From Kitasatospora albolonga (GTDB lineage: Bacteria > Actinomycetota > Actinomycetes > Streptomycetales > Streptomycetaceae), in the NCBI GenBank assembly GCA_002082585.1, contig CP020563.1:1358001-1422000 (forward strand): a DNA stretch of 64,000 nt, given 5' to 3'. Shown here one piece after another: positions 41,316-48,955 of this stretch. Below the pieces are notes generated by a model that was not told the origin of the DNA, did no database searches, and saw only the letters and a list, made by a program, of their open reading frames with translations. Both the position numbers and the translations under genes were made by a program. How positions within the stretch are numbered: position 1 is the stretch's first letter; every line of letters begins with the position of its first letter.

Positions 41316-43115
41316 GTGACCCCACGTATCGAGGACTACGCTCTGATCGGCGATCTCCAGACCGCCGCGCTCGTCGGCAGGAACGGTTCGATCGACTGGC
41401 TCTGCCTGCCCCGCTTCGACTCCGGCGCCTGCTTCGCCGCCCTGCTCGGCGACGAGGAGAACGGCCACTGGCGCATCGCCCCGCAGGGCACCGGGCCCGC
41501 GGACACCTGCACCCGGCGCGGCTACGCGGGTGATTCGCTGGTGCTGGAGACGTACTGGGAGACCCGGACCGGCACGGTCAAGGTCATCGACTTCATGCCG
41601 CAGCGCGACAAGTCGCCCGATGTGATGCGGATCGTGGAGGGCGTCAGCGGCAGCGTCGCCATGAGCTCCGTGCTGCGGCTGCGCTTCGACTTCGGCTCCG
41701 TCGTGCCCTGGGTGCGCAAGGCGCACGGCCACCGGGTCGCGGTCGCGGGCCCCGACTCCGTATGGCTGCGCAGCGAACCGCCGGTCAAGACGTGGGGCCA
41801 GCAGTTCAGCACCTGCTCGTCGTTCACCGTCGCCGAGGGCGAGAGCGTGGCGTTCGTGCTGACCTGGCACCCCTCGCACTCCCCGCGCCCGAAGCTGATC
41901 GACCCGCACAAGGCGCTCAAGCACACGCTGCACGACTGGGCGAAGTGGACCGGGCGGTGTACGTACGAGGGGCCGTACCGCGAGGCCGTGCTGCGTTCGC
42001 TGATCACGCTGAAGGCGCTGACGTACGCCCCGACCGGGGGCATCGTGGCGGCCCCGACCACCTCGTTGCCGGAGGAGATCGGCGGCGTACGGAACTGGGA
42101 CTACCGCTTCTGCTGGCTGCGGGACGCCACGCTGACCCTCGGGGCGATGGTCTCGGCCGGGTATCTGGAAGAGGCGGAGGCGTGGCGGGACTGGCTGCTG
42201 CGGGCCGTCGCCGGGGACCCGGCGGACCTCCAGATCATGTACGGGCTCGCGGGCGAGCGCCGGCTCCCCGAGACGGAGCTGCCCTGGCTCGGCGGGTACG
42301 AGAACTCCCGCCCGGTACGGATCGGCAACGCGGCGGTCCGCCAGCGTCAGCTCGATGTGTACGGGGAGGTCATCGACGCGCTCCGGCTCGCCAAGGTCGC
42401 CGGGCTGGACGACAAACCGCACGCCTGGAACCTCCAGCTCAGCCTGCTCGGCTTCCTGGAGTCGTCGTGGCGCGAGCCGGACGAGGGGCTGTGGGAGATC
42501 CGCGGCGCGCGGCGCCACTTCGTGCACTCCAAGGTGATGGCCTGGGTCGCCGCCGACCGGGCGGTGCGCTCGCTGGAGGAGAACCCGGAGCTGCCCGGGG
42601 ACGCGGACCGCTGGCGGGCGATGCGGGACGCCGTGCACGCCGAGGTCTGCGAGAAGGGGTACGACCCCGAGCGGAACACCTTCACCCAGTCGTACGGGTC
42701 GCGGGAGCTGGACGCCTCGACGCTGCTGATCGTGCGGACCGGGTTCCTGCCGCCGGACGACCCCCGGGTCATCGGCACGGTCGACGCGGTCCGCGCCGAG
42801 CTGGGCAGCGACGGGCTGGTCCGCCGCTACAGCACCGAGGGCGCCTCCGTCGACGGACTGCCCGGCGACGAGGGGGCGTTCCTGGCCTGCTCGTTCTGGC
42901 TGGTGGACGCGTTGCAGCGGATCGGCAGGCCGGAGGAGGCGCGGGAGCTGTTCGAGCATCTGCTGGAGCTCCGCAACGACCTGGGGCTGCTGGCCGAGGA
43001 GTACGACGTCACGGCCGGGCGGCAGCTGGGCAACTACCCCCAGGCGTTCAGCCACATCGGCCTGGTCAACTCCGCGGTCGACCTGGCCGGTGGGCAGGCG
43101 GAGACGGCAGGATAG
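41316..43115 (+). CDS. Glycoside hydrolase family 15 protein
   Basis: 599 residues. N-terminal beta-sandwich (IEDYALIGDLQTAALVGRNGSIDWLCLPRFDS, the usual GH15 opening in actinobacteria), then an (alpha/alpha)6 catalytic barrel with GGVRNWDYRFCWLRDATLTL, TDNL-like ESSWREPDEGLWEIRG, and LAEEYDVTAGRQLGNYPQAFSHIGL near the end (late catalytic Glu). Family members are trehalases, glucoamylases or dextranases. The protein has no signal peptide, so an intracellular trehalase-like role is most likely (inference). GTG start. Four bp before the SDR gene. Confidence 0.92.
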   Translation: MTPRIEDYALIGDLQTAALVGRNGSIDWLCLPRFDSGACFAALLGDEENGHWRIAPQGTGPADTCTRRGYAGDSLVLETYWETRTGTVKVIDFMPQRDKSPDVMRIVEGVSGSVAMSSVLRLRFDFGSVVPWVRKAHGHRVAVAGPDSVWLRSEPPVKTWGQQFSTCSSFTVAEGESVAFVLTWHPSHSPRPKLIDPHKALKHTLHDWAKWTGRCTYEGPYREAVLRSLITLKALTYAPTGGIVAAPTTSLPEEIGGVRNWDYRFCWLRDATLTLGAMVSAGYLEEAEAWRDWLLRAVAGDPADLQIMYGLAGERRLPETELPWLGGYENSRPVRIGNAAVRQRQLDVYGEVIDALRLAKVAGLDDKPHAWNLQLSLLGFLESSWREPDEGLWEIRGARRHFVHSKVMAWVAADRAVRSLEENPELPGDADRWRAMRDAVHAEVCEKGYDPERNTFTQSYGSRELDASTLLIVRTGFLPPDDPRVIGTVDAVRAELGSDGLVRRYSTEGASVDGLPGDEGAFLACSFWLVDALQRIGRPEEARELFEHLLELRNDLGLLAEEYDVTAGRQLGNYPQAFSHIGLVNSAVDLAGGQAETAG

Positions 43116-43119
43116 GGCC

Positions 43120-43875
43120 ATGGATCTTGGACTGAAGGACCGCGTGTACATCGTCACGGGCGCGACCCGGGGCCTCGGCAACGCCACGGCTCGGGCGCTG
43201 GCCGCCGACGGGGCGAAGGTGATCGTCACCGGCCGGGACGCGAAGGGTGCCGAGGAGGCCGCCGCCGAGCTGGGCCCGGACGCGGTCGGTGTCGCCGCCG
43301 ACAACGCCGACCCGAGCGCCGCCCAGCGGCTGGTGGACACGGCACGGGAGCGGTTCGGGCGGCTCGACGGCGTCCTCATCAGCGTCGGCGGTCCCGCGCC
43401 CGGCTTTGTCGCCGACAACACCGACGACCAGTGGCAGACGGCCTTCGAGACGGTGTTCCTCGGCGCGGTCCGGCTGGCCAGGACGGCGGCCGCCGCGCTG
43501 GGCGAGGGCGGGGTCATCGGCTTCGTGCTCTCCGGGTCGGTGCACGAGCCGATCGCCGGACTGACCATCTCCAACGGGCTGCGCCCCGGTCTCGCCGGTT
43601 TCGCCAAGTCGCTCGCGGACGAGCTGGGGCCGCGCGGCATCCGGGTCGTCGGGGTGCTGCCCGCCCGGATCGACACGGACCGGGTCCGCGAACTGGACGC
43701 GCTCTCGGGCGACGCGGAGGCCGCCCGTACGGCCAACGAGGCCCGCATCCCGCTGCGGCGCTACGGGACGCCGGAGGAGTTCGGGAAGACCGCGGCCTTC
43801 CTGCTCTCCCCCGCCGCCTCGTATCTGACGGGGATCATGGTGCCGGTCGACGGCGGGTCACGGCGCGGGTTCTGA
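43120..43875 (+). CDS. Short-chain dehydrogenase/reductase
   Basis: 251 residues. TGATRGLGNATARALAADGAK cofactor motif, Asp-containing VAADNADP, SVGGP in place of NNAG, catalytic region FVLSGSVHEPIAGLTISNGLRPGLAGF, where the usual Y-x3-K is replaced by ISNGLRPG. The missing Tyr/Lys make a classical dehydrogenase mechanism doubtful. C-terminal YLTGIMVPVDGGSRRGF is normal. It follows the GH15 stop by 4 bp and is probably co-transcribed. A catalytically altered SDR; substrate unknown. Confidence 0.85.
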   Translation: MDLGLKDRVYIVTGATRGLGNATARALAADGAKVIVTGRDAKGAEEAAAELGPDAVGVAADNADPSAAQRLVDTARERFGRLDGVLISVGGPAPGFVADNTDDQWQTAFETVFLGAVRLARTAAAALGEGGVIGFVLSGSVHEPIAGLTISNGLRPGLAGFAKSLADELGPRGIRVVGVLPARIDTDRVRELDALSGDAEAARTANEARIPLRRYGTPEEFGKTAAFLLSPAASYLTGIMVPVDGGSRRGF

Positions 43876-43911
43876 ACCGCTGCCCTCCGGCCCGTACACG
43901 CCCACCGGCCG

Positions 43912-44499
43912 TCAGGACACCCGCTCCGCGCGGTGCTTGACGGCCCGCAGCCGCACCTCGGCGGGGAGCTCGTCCAGACCGGCCGACTCGCGGGCGTGGG
44001 CCAGCGCTCCGTCGGCCACCGCGTTCAGGGCCTGCTCGGGGGCCGCGTGCGGCTCCATCAGCAGCCGGATACGGGCCTGCGGGGCGGTCCGGCGGCCGGT
44101 CAGGGCCGCCTGGGCGCGGGCCACTCCGGACACCTGGCCCGCCTCGTCGGCGAGGACGCCCTCCAGCGCCCGGCCGCGCACCTGGGCGCCCTCGCCGTCA
44201 CCGCTGTCGACCAGCACCTCGGCCAGACGGCCGCGCCGGAGCTGGGCGAGGAGCCACCACAGGGCGAGGACGACGAGCACGGCGAGGACCGCGATCACGG
44301 TCGGCCACCACCAGCCCTCGTCGCGCCAGCGGCCCCGGTCGGCGGCGCTGAGCAGCACATCGCCCTTGCCGTCCCAGGGCCACCAGGACGGCACGGAGGC
44401 GCCGAGACCGACGGCGAGCACCGCTCCGCCCACGGCGATCAGCACGAGTCCGGCCAGGGCCAGCAGGACCCGGTTGACGGTGGAGCGCATACCGCTCAT
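43912..44499 (-). CDS. amaP: Alkaline-shock membrane anchor AmaP
   Basis: 195 residues. Two membrane helices (about 8-33, VLLALAGLVLIAVGGAVLAVGL, and about 66-85, WPTVIAVLAVLVVLALWWLLAQL) and a C-terminal cytoplasmic beta/alpha domain with the Asp23-like pattern (VLVDSGDGEGAQVRGRALEG, ARIRLLMEPHAAPEQALNAV). In staphylococci AmaP tethers Asp23 to the membrane. Its ATG overlaps the previous gene's stop (ATGA, 44496-44499). Last gene of the operon. Confidence 0.88.
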   Translation of the reverse strand: MSGMRSTVNRVLLALAGLVLIAVGGAVLAVGLGASVPSWWPWDGKGDVLLSAADRGRWRDEGWWWPTVIAVLAVLVVLALWWLLAQLRRGRLAEVLVDSGDGEGAQVRGRALEGVLADEAGQVSGVARAQAALTGRRTAPQARIRLLMEPHAAPEQALNAVADGALAHARESAGLDELPAEVRLRAVKHRAERVS

Positions 44500-45188
44500 C
44501 CCTTCTTCGCGGGTCGGTGCACCTGGACGGAGAGGCCGGGCGGCTTCGCGAGGCCCAGTTCCCGGACGGCGGTGGCCAGCACGGTGTCCAGGTCGTTCCG
44601 TACGTCGTCGAGCTCCCGGAAATGGGAGACCGCGCGCACCTTCGCCCGGTTCCGGCCCATCCGGACCCGGACGGACTGCACTCCGGGCACCTCCACGGCC
44701 CGGTCCCGCAGGACCAGCGCGGCGGCGGTGCGGTCGAGCCCGGCGCGTACACCGGCGCGGTCGCGGCGCATCGGCAGGAGGTCGCGGAGGCCCGGGGTGA
44801 GGGCGAGCAGGAGCAGCCAGAGGCCGATCGCCGCCGCGACCCCCGCCCCGACGAGCACCCAGACGTCGTCGAGCCGCCGCTCCGCGAGGCCGTCGGCGAG
44901 GGAGCGCCGCCACTGCATGGCCGACTGCCCGGTCCGTACGGCCGCGATGTCGTAGAGCAGCAGCCCCGCCGCGCCCAGGAGCACCAGGGCCAGCAGGGCG
45001 GCCGGGACCCGGCGGGCGGACCAGAAGCGGCCCGCCCGGCCGCCGCCCTGCTCCAGGGTGGGGACCGGTGTGTGGGCGGCCGGGCCCGCGCCGGGGCCCG
45101 GGGGGTGCGGGGCGCCGTCGGCCGGGTCCACCGTGGGCATGCGGCGGGTCGAGCCGTTGGGCCCGTCGGGTCCGTCGGGTGCGGTCAT
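44496..45188 (-). CDS. DUF6286 membrane protein of the Asp23 operon
   Basis: 230 residues: Pro/Gly-rich N-terminus of about 55, two membrane helices (PAALLALVLLGAAGLLLYDI and VWVLVGAGVAAAIGLWLLLL), then a cytoplasmic Asp23-like module (VEVPGVQSVRVRMGRNRAKVRAVSHF, LDTVLATAVRELGLAKPPGLSVQVHR). Probably a second membrane anchor for Asp23 proteins. Start ATG overlaps the upstream stop (ATGA, 45185-45188). Confidence 0.8.
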   Translation of the reverse strand: MTAPDGPDGPNGSTRRMPTVDPADGAPHPPGPGAGPAAHTPVPTLEQGGGRAGRFWSARRVPAALLALVLLGAAGLLLYDIAAVRTGQSAMQWRRSLADGLAERRLDDVWVLVGAGVAAAIGLWLLLLALTPGLRDLLPMRRDRAGVRAGLDRTAAALVLRDRAVEVPGVQSVRVRMGRNRAKVRAVSHFRELDDVRNDLDTVLATAVRELGLAKPPGLSVQVHRPAKKG

Positions 45189-45532
45189 CGAATCCTCCCC
45201 TGTGCTCCGCTCGTCGCCGGGTGCAGCCGCTCGACCTGGACGGCCACCTCGGGCACCTCCATGCCCGCCAGGGTCTTCACCCGTTGGGCGACCCGGCTCC
45301 GTACGGCACCGCACTGGCGGCCGATGTCACAGGGGTAGCCGAGCTCCAGGCTGACCCGCACGCGGGCGGCGTCGTTGTGCACGGTGACCGTGGCGCGCGG
45401 GGAGGCCCCGTTCTCGGGCGGATCGTCGACGGCTTCCTTCGCCGCCTGCGCGGCGATCTTGGCGACGACCCGGTCGGCGATCCGGGTCTCGCCCCGTTCG
45501 GCGGCGGCGACCCGCCCGGTCACCGCGGTCAC
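45185..45532 (-). CDS. Asp23/Gls24-family protein
   Basis: 115 residues: RIADRVVAKIAAQAAKEAV helix, then the beta-alpha-beta Asp23 core (ATVTVHNDAARVRVSLELGY, VRSRVAQRVKTLAGMEVPEVAVQVERL). It lacks the usual N-terminal GRTTI block, so it is a short member. Contains two Cys (PCDIGRQC). GTG start overlaps the upstream stop by GTGA (45529-45532). Envelope-stress role by family. Confidence 0.85.
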   Translation of the reverse strand: MTAVTGRVAAAERGETRIADRVVAKIAAQAAKEAVDDPPENGASPRATVTVHNDAARVRVSLELGYPCDIGRQCGAVRSRVAQRVKTLAGMEVPEVAVQVERLHPATSGAQGRIR

Positions 45533-45720
45533 CGTCGTCGGTCGCCGCGCTCGCGACTCCGGAAGAAGTCGCCGGGTTCCAGGTCACCGTCCAGGAAGCG
45601 GCCGGCGATGAAGCCGACCGCGCCCAGCGCGGCCACCAGTACGAATGCTCCGAACCCGCCGAAATACCCGGCGAAGCCGAGCGCCATGCCGGCCAGCAGA
45701 CCGACCGCAGCCATGCTCAT
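45529..45720 (-). CDS. Small two-helix membrane protein of the Asp23 operon
   Basis: 63 residues, two glycine-rich membrane helices (AAVGLLAGMALGFAGYFG, FVLVAALGAVGFIAGRFL) with a charged C-terminal tail (DGDLEPGDFFRSRERGDRR). It fits the DUF2273-type proteins that recur in Asp23/AmaP clusters. Two possible ATG starts (45720, 45714). Confidence 0.8.
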   Translation of the reverse strand: MSMAAVGLLAGMALGFAGYFGGFGAFVLVAALGAVGFIAGRFLDGDLEPGDFFRSRERGDRRR

Positions 45721-45762
45721 CGTCTCTCTCCTCCAACTGCCTTTCGGCGGGGAACCCGGGAC

Positions 45763-46245
45763 CTACTGGACGCGCTGCTGGTCATCGTCGTCATCGTCGT
45801 CGTCCTCGTCGGGCAGCTTGACGTCGCTGACCGCGATGTTGACCTCGACGACCTCGAGGCCGGTCATGCGCTCGACCGCCGTGACGACGTTCTCGCGTAC
45901 GTCGCGGGCGACGTCGGAGATGGCCACGCCGTAGTCGACGACGATCTCCAGGTCGAGGGCCGCCTGGGACTCGCCGACCTCGGCCTTCACCCCCCGGGTG
46001 ACGGACTTGCCGCCGCCGGGGACCCGGTCGCGGACCGCGCCGAAGGTCCGGGACAGGCCGCTGCCCATCGCGTGGACGCCGACCACGTCGCGTGCGGCCA
46101 TTCCGGCGATCTTCTCGACGACGCCGTCGGCGATGGTGGTGCGGCCCCGGGTACCGGGATCGCCGCCGCCTCGCTTGTTCAGGGACTTGCCCCGGCCGTC
46201 GCCGGAACCACTGTCGGGGCTGTTGCGCTGGGAGTTCTCAGTCAT
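45763..46245 (-). CDS. Asp23/Gls24-family envelope stress response protein
   Basis: 160 residues. GRTTIADGVVEKIAGMAARDVVGVHAMGS opens the Asp23 domain, followed by VGESQAALDLEIVVDYGVAI and VTAVERMTGLEVVEVNIAVSDV. The C-terminus is a run of acidic residues (DEDDDDDDDD). A Gly/Ser/Asn-rich N-terminus precedes it. This is the canonical first gene of a five-gene Asp23 operon (here to 43912), expected under envelope-stress control. Ribosome site aaggga. Confidence 0.93.
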   Translation of the reverse strand: MTENSQRNSPDSGSGDGRGKSLNKRGGGDPGTRGRTTIADGVVEKIAGMAARDVVGVHAMGSGLSRTFGAVRDRVPGGGKSVTRGVKAEVGESQAALDLEIVVDYGVAISDVARDVRENVVTAVERMTGLEVVEVNIAVSDVKLPDEDDDDDDDDQQRVQ

Positions 46246-46339
46246 CGCCGCTCTTCCCTTCGGGACAGGGTTGGGACTTCCTTGCCCACGTTAAGTGCGC
46301 TTGCCCGGTACCGCGCCGTGGATACGGCAGGCTGGGGTG

Positions 46340-47335
46340 ATGACGACGGAGCGGGGCCCGCGGAGGGCCGACGGATGGACAGCTGCGGTACGGCAACGGC
46401 TGGGCCTCGGCAGGCTGCTCCCCATGGGCGGTCCCGGGGAAGGCACCTGGATCGCGGAGACGGCGGCGGCCTCGGTGCTGCGCGGGGCGGCGACCGGGCC
46501 GGGCGCGGTGGTGGGGACGCTGCGGATCGGCCCGGCGCGGGAGGCCACGGGGACATGGCCGCAGGAAGCGGCGGGGGCGGGGCATGCGGTGGGCGTGGAT
46601 GCGGGTTCCGCCGGGGGCCGTACGACGGGCCCTGCGGCGGGCGTGGCCGCGGAATCTGCCGGGGGCCGTACGGCGGGCTCCGCCGGGGAGCGCGTGACGG
46701 GCCCCGCCGTGTCTCCGGAGCCCTCGGAGTCTCCGGGGGCGTCGGTGTCTGCGGGGGCGTCGGTGTCTCGGGAGGCTCCGGTTTCGTCGCAGCCCCTGGT
46801 GTCGTCGCAGCCGCCGGGGGCCTCCGTGGCTCCGGTGCCGCCGAGCGCCCTGCCGCCCGGGCCGCTGCGGATCGAGGCGGAGTTCCGGGCCGCCGGTGAC
46901 CGCCCGCTGCCCGACGCGGCGGCGGCCCTGCGGACGGTGCTCGTCACGGCGGCGGCCGCCCGGCTCGGCCTGGAGGTCGCCGAGGTGGACCTGCGGGTGA
47001 CGGCATTGCTCGACGCCGATGCGCCCGAACAGGTGACGGCCCCGCCCGCACCGGCCGCCCCGGTCCCGGCCGCGCAGGCCGACGGACCCGCGGGAGAGGC
47101 GGCCGCGGCGGTCCCGGGGGTCGTCTCGCTGACCCGGGTCCTCGGCAGCGCCGTACACACCGCCGAGGACCATATCCGGGTCGAGGTGGCGACGGCCGGG
47201 GACCGCCGGGCGCTCGATGTGGCCCGGTCGGTACGCACGGCGGTGTCGGCGGCGACGGCTGACCGGCTGCCGGTGTCGGTGCTGGTCACCGAGGTCGTGG
47301 AGCGGGACGGGGGCGGCCGGTCCGACAGCCGGTGA
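46340..47335 (+). CDS. 'Nucleopolyhedrovirus P10 family' Streptomyces protein with Asp23-like modules
   Basis: 331 residues. Residues about 100-165 are low-complexity repeats (GGRT, SAGASVS, SSQP). The parts either side look like two degenerate Asp23 folds: LRIEAEFRAAGDRPLPDAAAALRTVLVTAAA with LEVAEVDLRVTAL, and RVEVATAGDRRALDVARSVRTAVSAATADRLPVSVLVTEV. Its divergent position beside the Asp23 operon suggests a common function. The P10 label, which I recall for Streptomyces homologues, has no functional meaning here. ATG has gctgggg upstream. Confidence 0.7.
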   Translation: MTTERGPRRADGWTAAVRQRLGLGRLLPMGGPGEGTWIAETAAASVLRGAATGPGAVVGTLRIGPAREATGTWPQEAAGAGHAVGVDAGSAGGRTTGPAAGVAAESAGGRTAGSAGERVTGPAVSPEPSESPGASVSAGASVSREAPVSSQPLVSSQPPGASVAPVPPSALPPGPLRIEAEFRAAGDRPLPDAAAALRTVLVTAAAARLGLEVAEVDLRVTALLDADAPEQVTAPPAPAAPVPAAQADGPAGEAAAAVPGVVSLTRVLGSAVHTAEDHIRVEVATAGDRRALDVARSVRTAVSAATADRLPVSVLVTEVVERDGGGRSDSR

Positions 47336-47420
47336 GAGCCCGCGACCGGCCCGGCCCCCGCAGCCGCCAGCCGGTGACGGCCCGGCCCCGGTCCGGCAGC
47401 CGACCGGCCCCCGTGGAGCG

Positions 47421-48212
47421 TCAGTCGGTGATGCCCGCCAGGTCCCGCAGCCTGCGGCCCTGGGCGGCGCGCTCGGCGGTGCGCTGTTCCTCGTACGTAC
47501 GGGAGACCGCGCCGCTCAGCAGGGCCTTGGTCTCCACGACGGCGTCGCGCGGGGCGGCGAGGAGTGCGGCGGCCAGGTCGCGGGCGGCGCCGTCGAGCTG
47601 GTCGGCGGGGACCACGAGGTTGGCGAGGCCCGTGCGCTCGGCCTCCTCGGCGTGCACGAAGCGGCCGGTGGCGCAGATCTCGAGCGCGCGGGCGTACCCC
47701 ACGAGGTTCACCAGGGGGTGGGTGCCCGTGAGGTCGGGGACGAGACCGAGGCTGGTCTCGCGCATGGCGAACTGCACGTCCTCGGCGACGATCCGCAGGT
47801 CGCAGGCGAGGGCGAGCTGGAAACCGGCGCCGATGGCGTGGCCCTGGACGGTCGCGATCGACACGAGGTCGTTGCGGCGCCACCAGGTGAACGCCTCCTG
47901 GTACTCCGCGATGGTCGCGTCGAGCTCGGCCTCCGGGCCGCGCGCCATGTCGAGGAAGGACGGCTCGCCGTCGAAGCCCTCGGGGGTGAACGCCTGCCGG
48001 TCCAGACCCGCGGAGAAGGACTTGCCCTCGCCGCGGAGCACCACGACCCGGACATCGCCGGGCAGCACCCGTCCGGCCTCGGTCAACGCCCGCCAGAGAG
48101 CGGGAGACTGGGCGTTGCGCTTGGCCGGGTTGGTGAGCGTCACCGTGGCGACCGCGTCTTCGACGGTGAGCCGTACGCCGTCCTGGTCGAGCACAGGGTC
48201 GAGCGAGGTCAT
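47421..48212 (-). CDS. Enoyl-CoA hydratase/isomerase family protein
   Basis: 263 residues, crotonase fold. Oxyanion-hole blocks VVLRGEGKSFSAGLDRQ (about 60-76) and IATVQGHAIGAGFQLALACDLRIV (about 112-135), then FAMRETSLGLVPDLTGTHPL with Glu in the hydratase-like position. The second catalytic Glu position reads PDLTGTH (Asp), so the exact reaction (hydratase, isomerase, other) is open. Ribosome site ggaggcg. A dyad sequence lies just upstream. Confidence 0.9.
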   Translation of the reverse strand: MTSLDPVLDQDGVRLTVEDAVATVTLTNPAKRNAQSPALWRALTEAGRVLPGDVRVVVLRGEGKSFSAGLDRQAFTPEGFDGEPSFLDMARGPEAELDATIAEYQEAFTWWRRNDLVSIATVQGHAIGAGFQLALACDLRIVAEDVQFAMRETSLGLVPDLTGTHPLVNLVGYARALEICATGRFVHAEEAERTGLANLVVPADQLDGAARDLAAALLAAPRDAVVETKALLSGAVSRTYEEQRTAERAAQGRRLRDLAGITD

Positions 48213-48233
48213 GGGGCGCCTCCGGATCGGGTG

Positions 48234-48261
48234 CAGTCAGCACTCAGAAACTAAGTGACTG
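48234..48261 (-). promoter_or_regulatory. Dyad operator candidate upstream of the enoyl-CoA hydratase gene
   Basis: CAGTCA (48234-48239) and TGACTG (48256-48261) frame a dyad with inner CACTCAG and CTAAGTG arms. It lies 22-50 bp before the start codon and would overlap the promoter. It resembles TetR- or FadR-type control of acyl-CoA genes. Confidence 0.4.
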
Positions 48262-48269
48262 AACAGTAA

Positions 48270-48301
48270 CCACCCGGACGACCTCACGGTCAGCCGGGTG
48301 G
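48270..48301 (-). terminator. Hairpin terminator after gbn
   Basis: Perfect 8-bp stem (48270-48277 with 48294-48301), 16-nt loop, 50 bp downstream of the gbn stop. Confidence 0.5.
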
Positions 48302-48351
48302 CCACCCCGAATTCCGATGAGTCCCTGGGCCCCGTCCCAGTAGTGAGGCAC

Positions 48352-48573
48352 TCAGGCCGAAGCGGCCTTCTTGCCTCGCGTGGCTCCGCCGCGTCCCCGC
48401 AGCGTCACTCCGGACTCGCTGAGCATCCGGTGGACGAACCCGTAGGAGCGGCCGGTTTCCTCGGCCAGCGCCCTGATGCTCGCACCGGAGTCGTACTTCT
48501 TCTTCAGGTCTGCCGCGAGCTTGTCACGCGCGGCGCCGGTCACCCGGCTGCCCTTCTTCAGAGTCTCGGCCAC
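48352..48573 (-). CDS. gbn: Small GATC-binding nucleoid-associated protein Gbn
   Basis: 73 residues, basic. Helix-turn-helix in RDKLAADLKKKYDSGASIRALAEETGRSYGFVHRMLSESGV, flanked by Lys/Arg-rich ends (KKGSRVTGAARDK, GRGGATRGKKAAS). It matches in size and sequence style S. coelicolor SCO1839 (Gbn), reported to bind GATC sites genome-wide and affect sporulation and antibiotic timing. GTG at 48573 is preferred to further-upstream starts because gaggagg lies 6 bp before it and the product is then 73 residues, the reported length. Several GATC sites lie in its own upstream region. Confidence 0.93.
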   Translation of the reverse strand: MAETLKKGSRVTGAARDKLAADLKKKYDSGASIRALAEETGRSYGFVHRMLSESGVTLRGRGGATRGKKAASA

Positions 48574-48955
48574 CCGTGCCTCCTCAATGGGAAGTGCGCT
48601 CTGGACTCTCATGATCACCCCTCCCGCGCTTCCTGGCCACCCATTCGGCAAGGTCGATGCGACCGGTTTCCGTACCGGGAAGCGCTTCGACACGAACGGA
48701 ATCCCGTATTCCGAGGGGTTGTGAGGGCATACGGCGCCGACCGGCGAAAGAACCGGCAGGTCAGGGCCGTACGAGGAAGGGGGCGTCCGGAAGGGGTGCG
48801 GGGCGGGTGAGCGCCCGGCGCACCACCGGGGTACGAGACGCCCTCACACAGATGATGGATCACGCGTAGGCCGAATGATCTATCCGGAGCCGAATCGATC
48901 TGTTCGGAGGGGGGCCGGGCCCGCCCGGAGGGGCCGGGACACCCTCCGGGACGGC
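48574..48955. other. 382-bp gene-free region upstream of gbn with GATC sites
   Basis: No coding signal. GATC occurs at 48613-48616 and again in a cluster at 48858-48861, 48877-48880 and 48897-48900, spaced 19-20 bp. The remainder is low-complexity GC-rich sequence around 48900-48955 that may hold the ABC-F terminator. Confidence 0.6.

Noticed and set aside
40626..43748. A 1040-codon open frame antisense to SURF1, GH15 and SDR genes
   Set aside because: Crosses three real genes and has the typical Arg/Pro/Ser/Ala shadow composition; no domain is recognisable.
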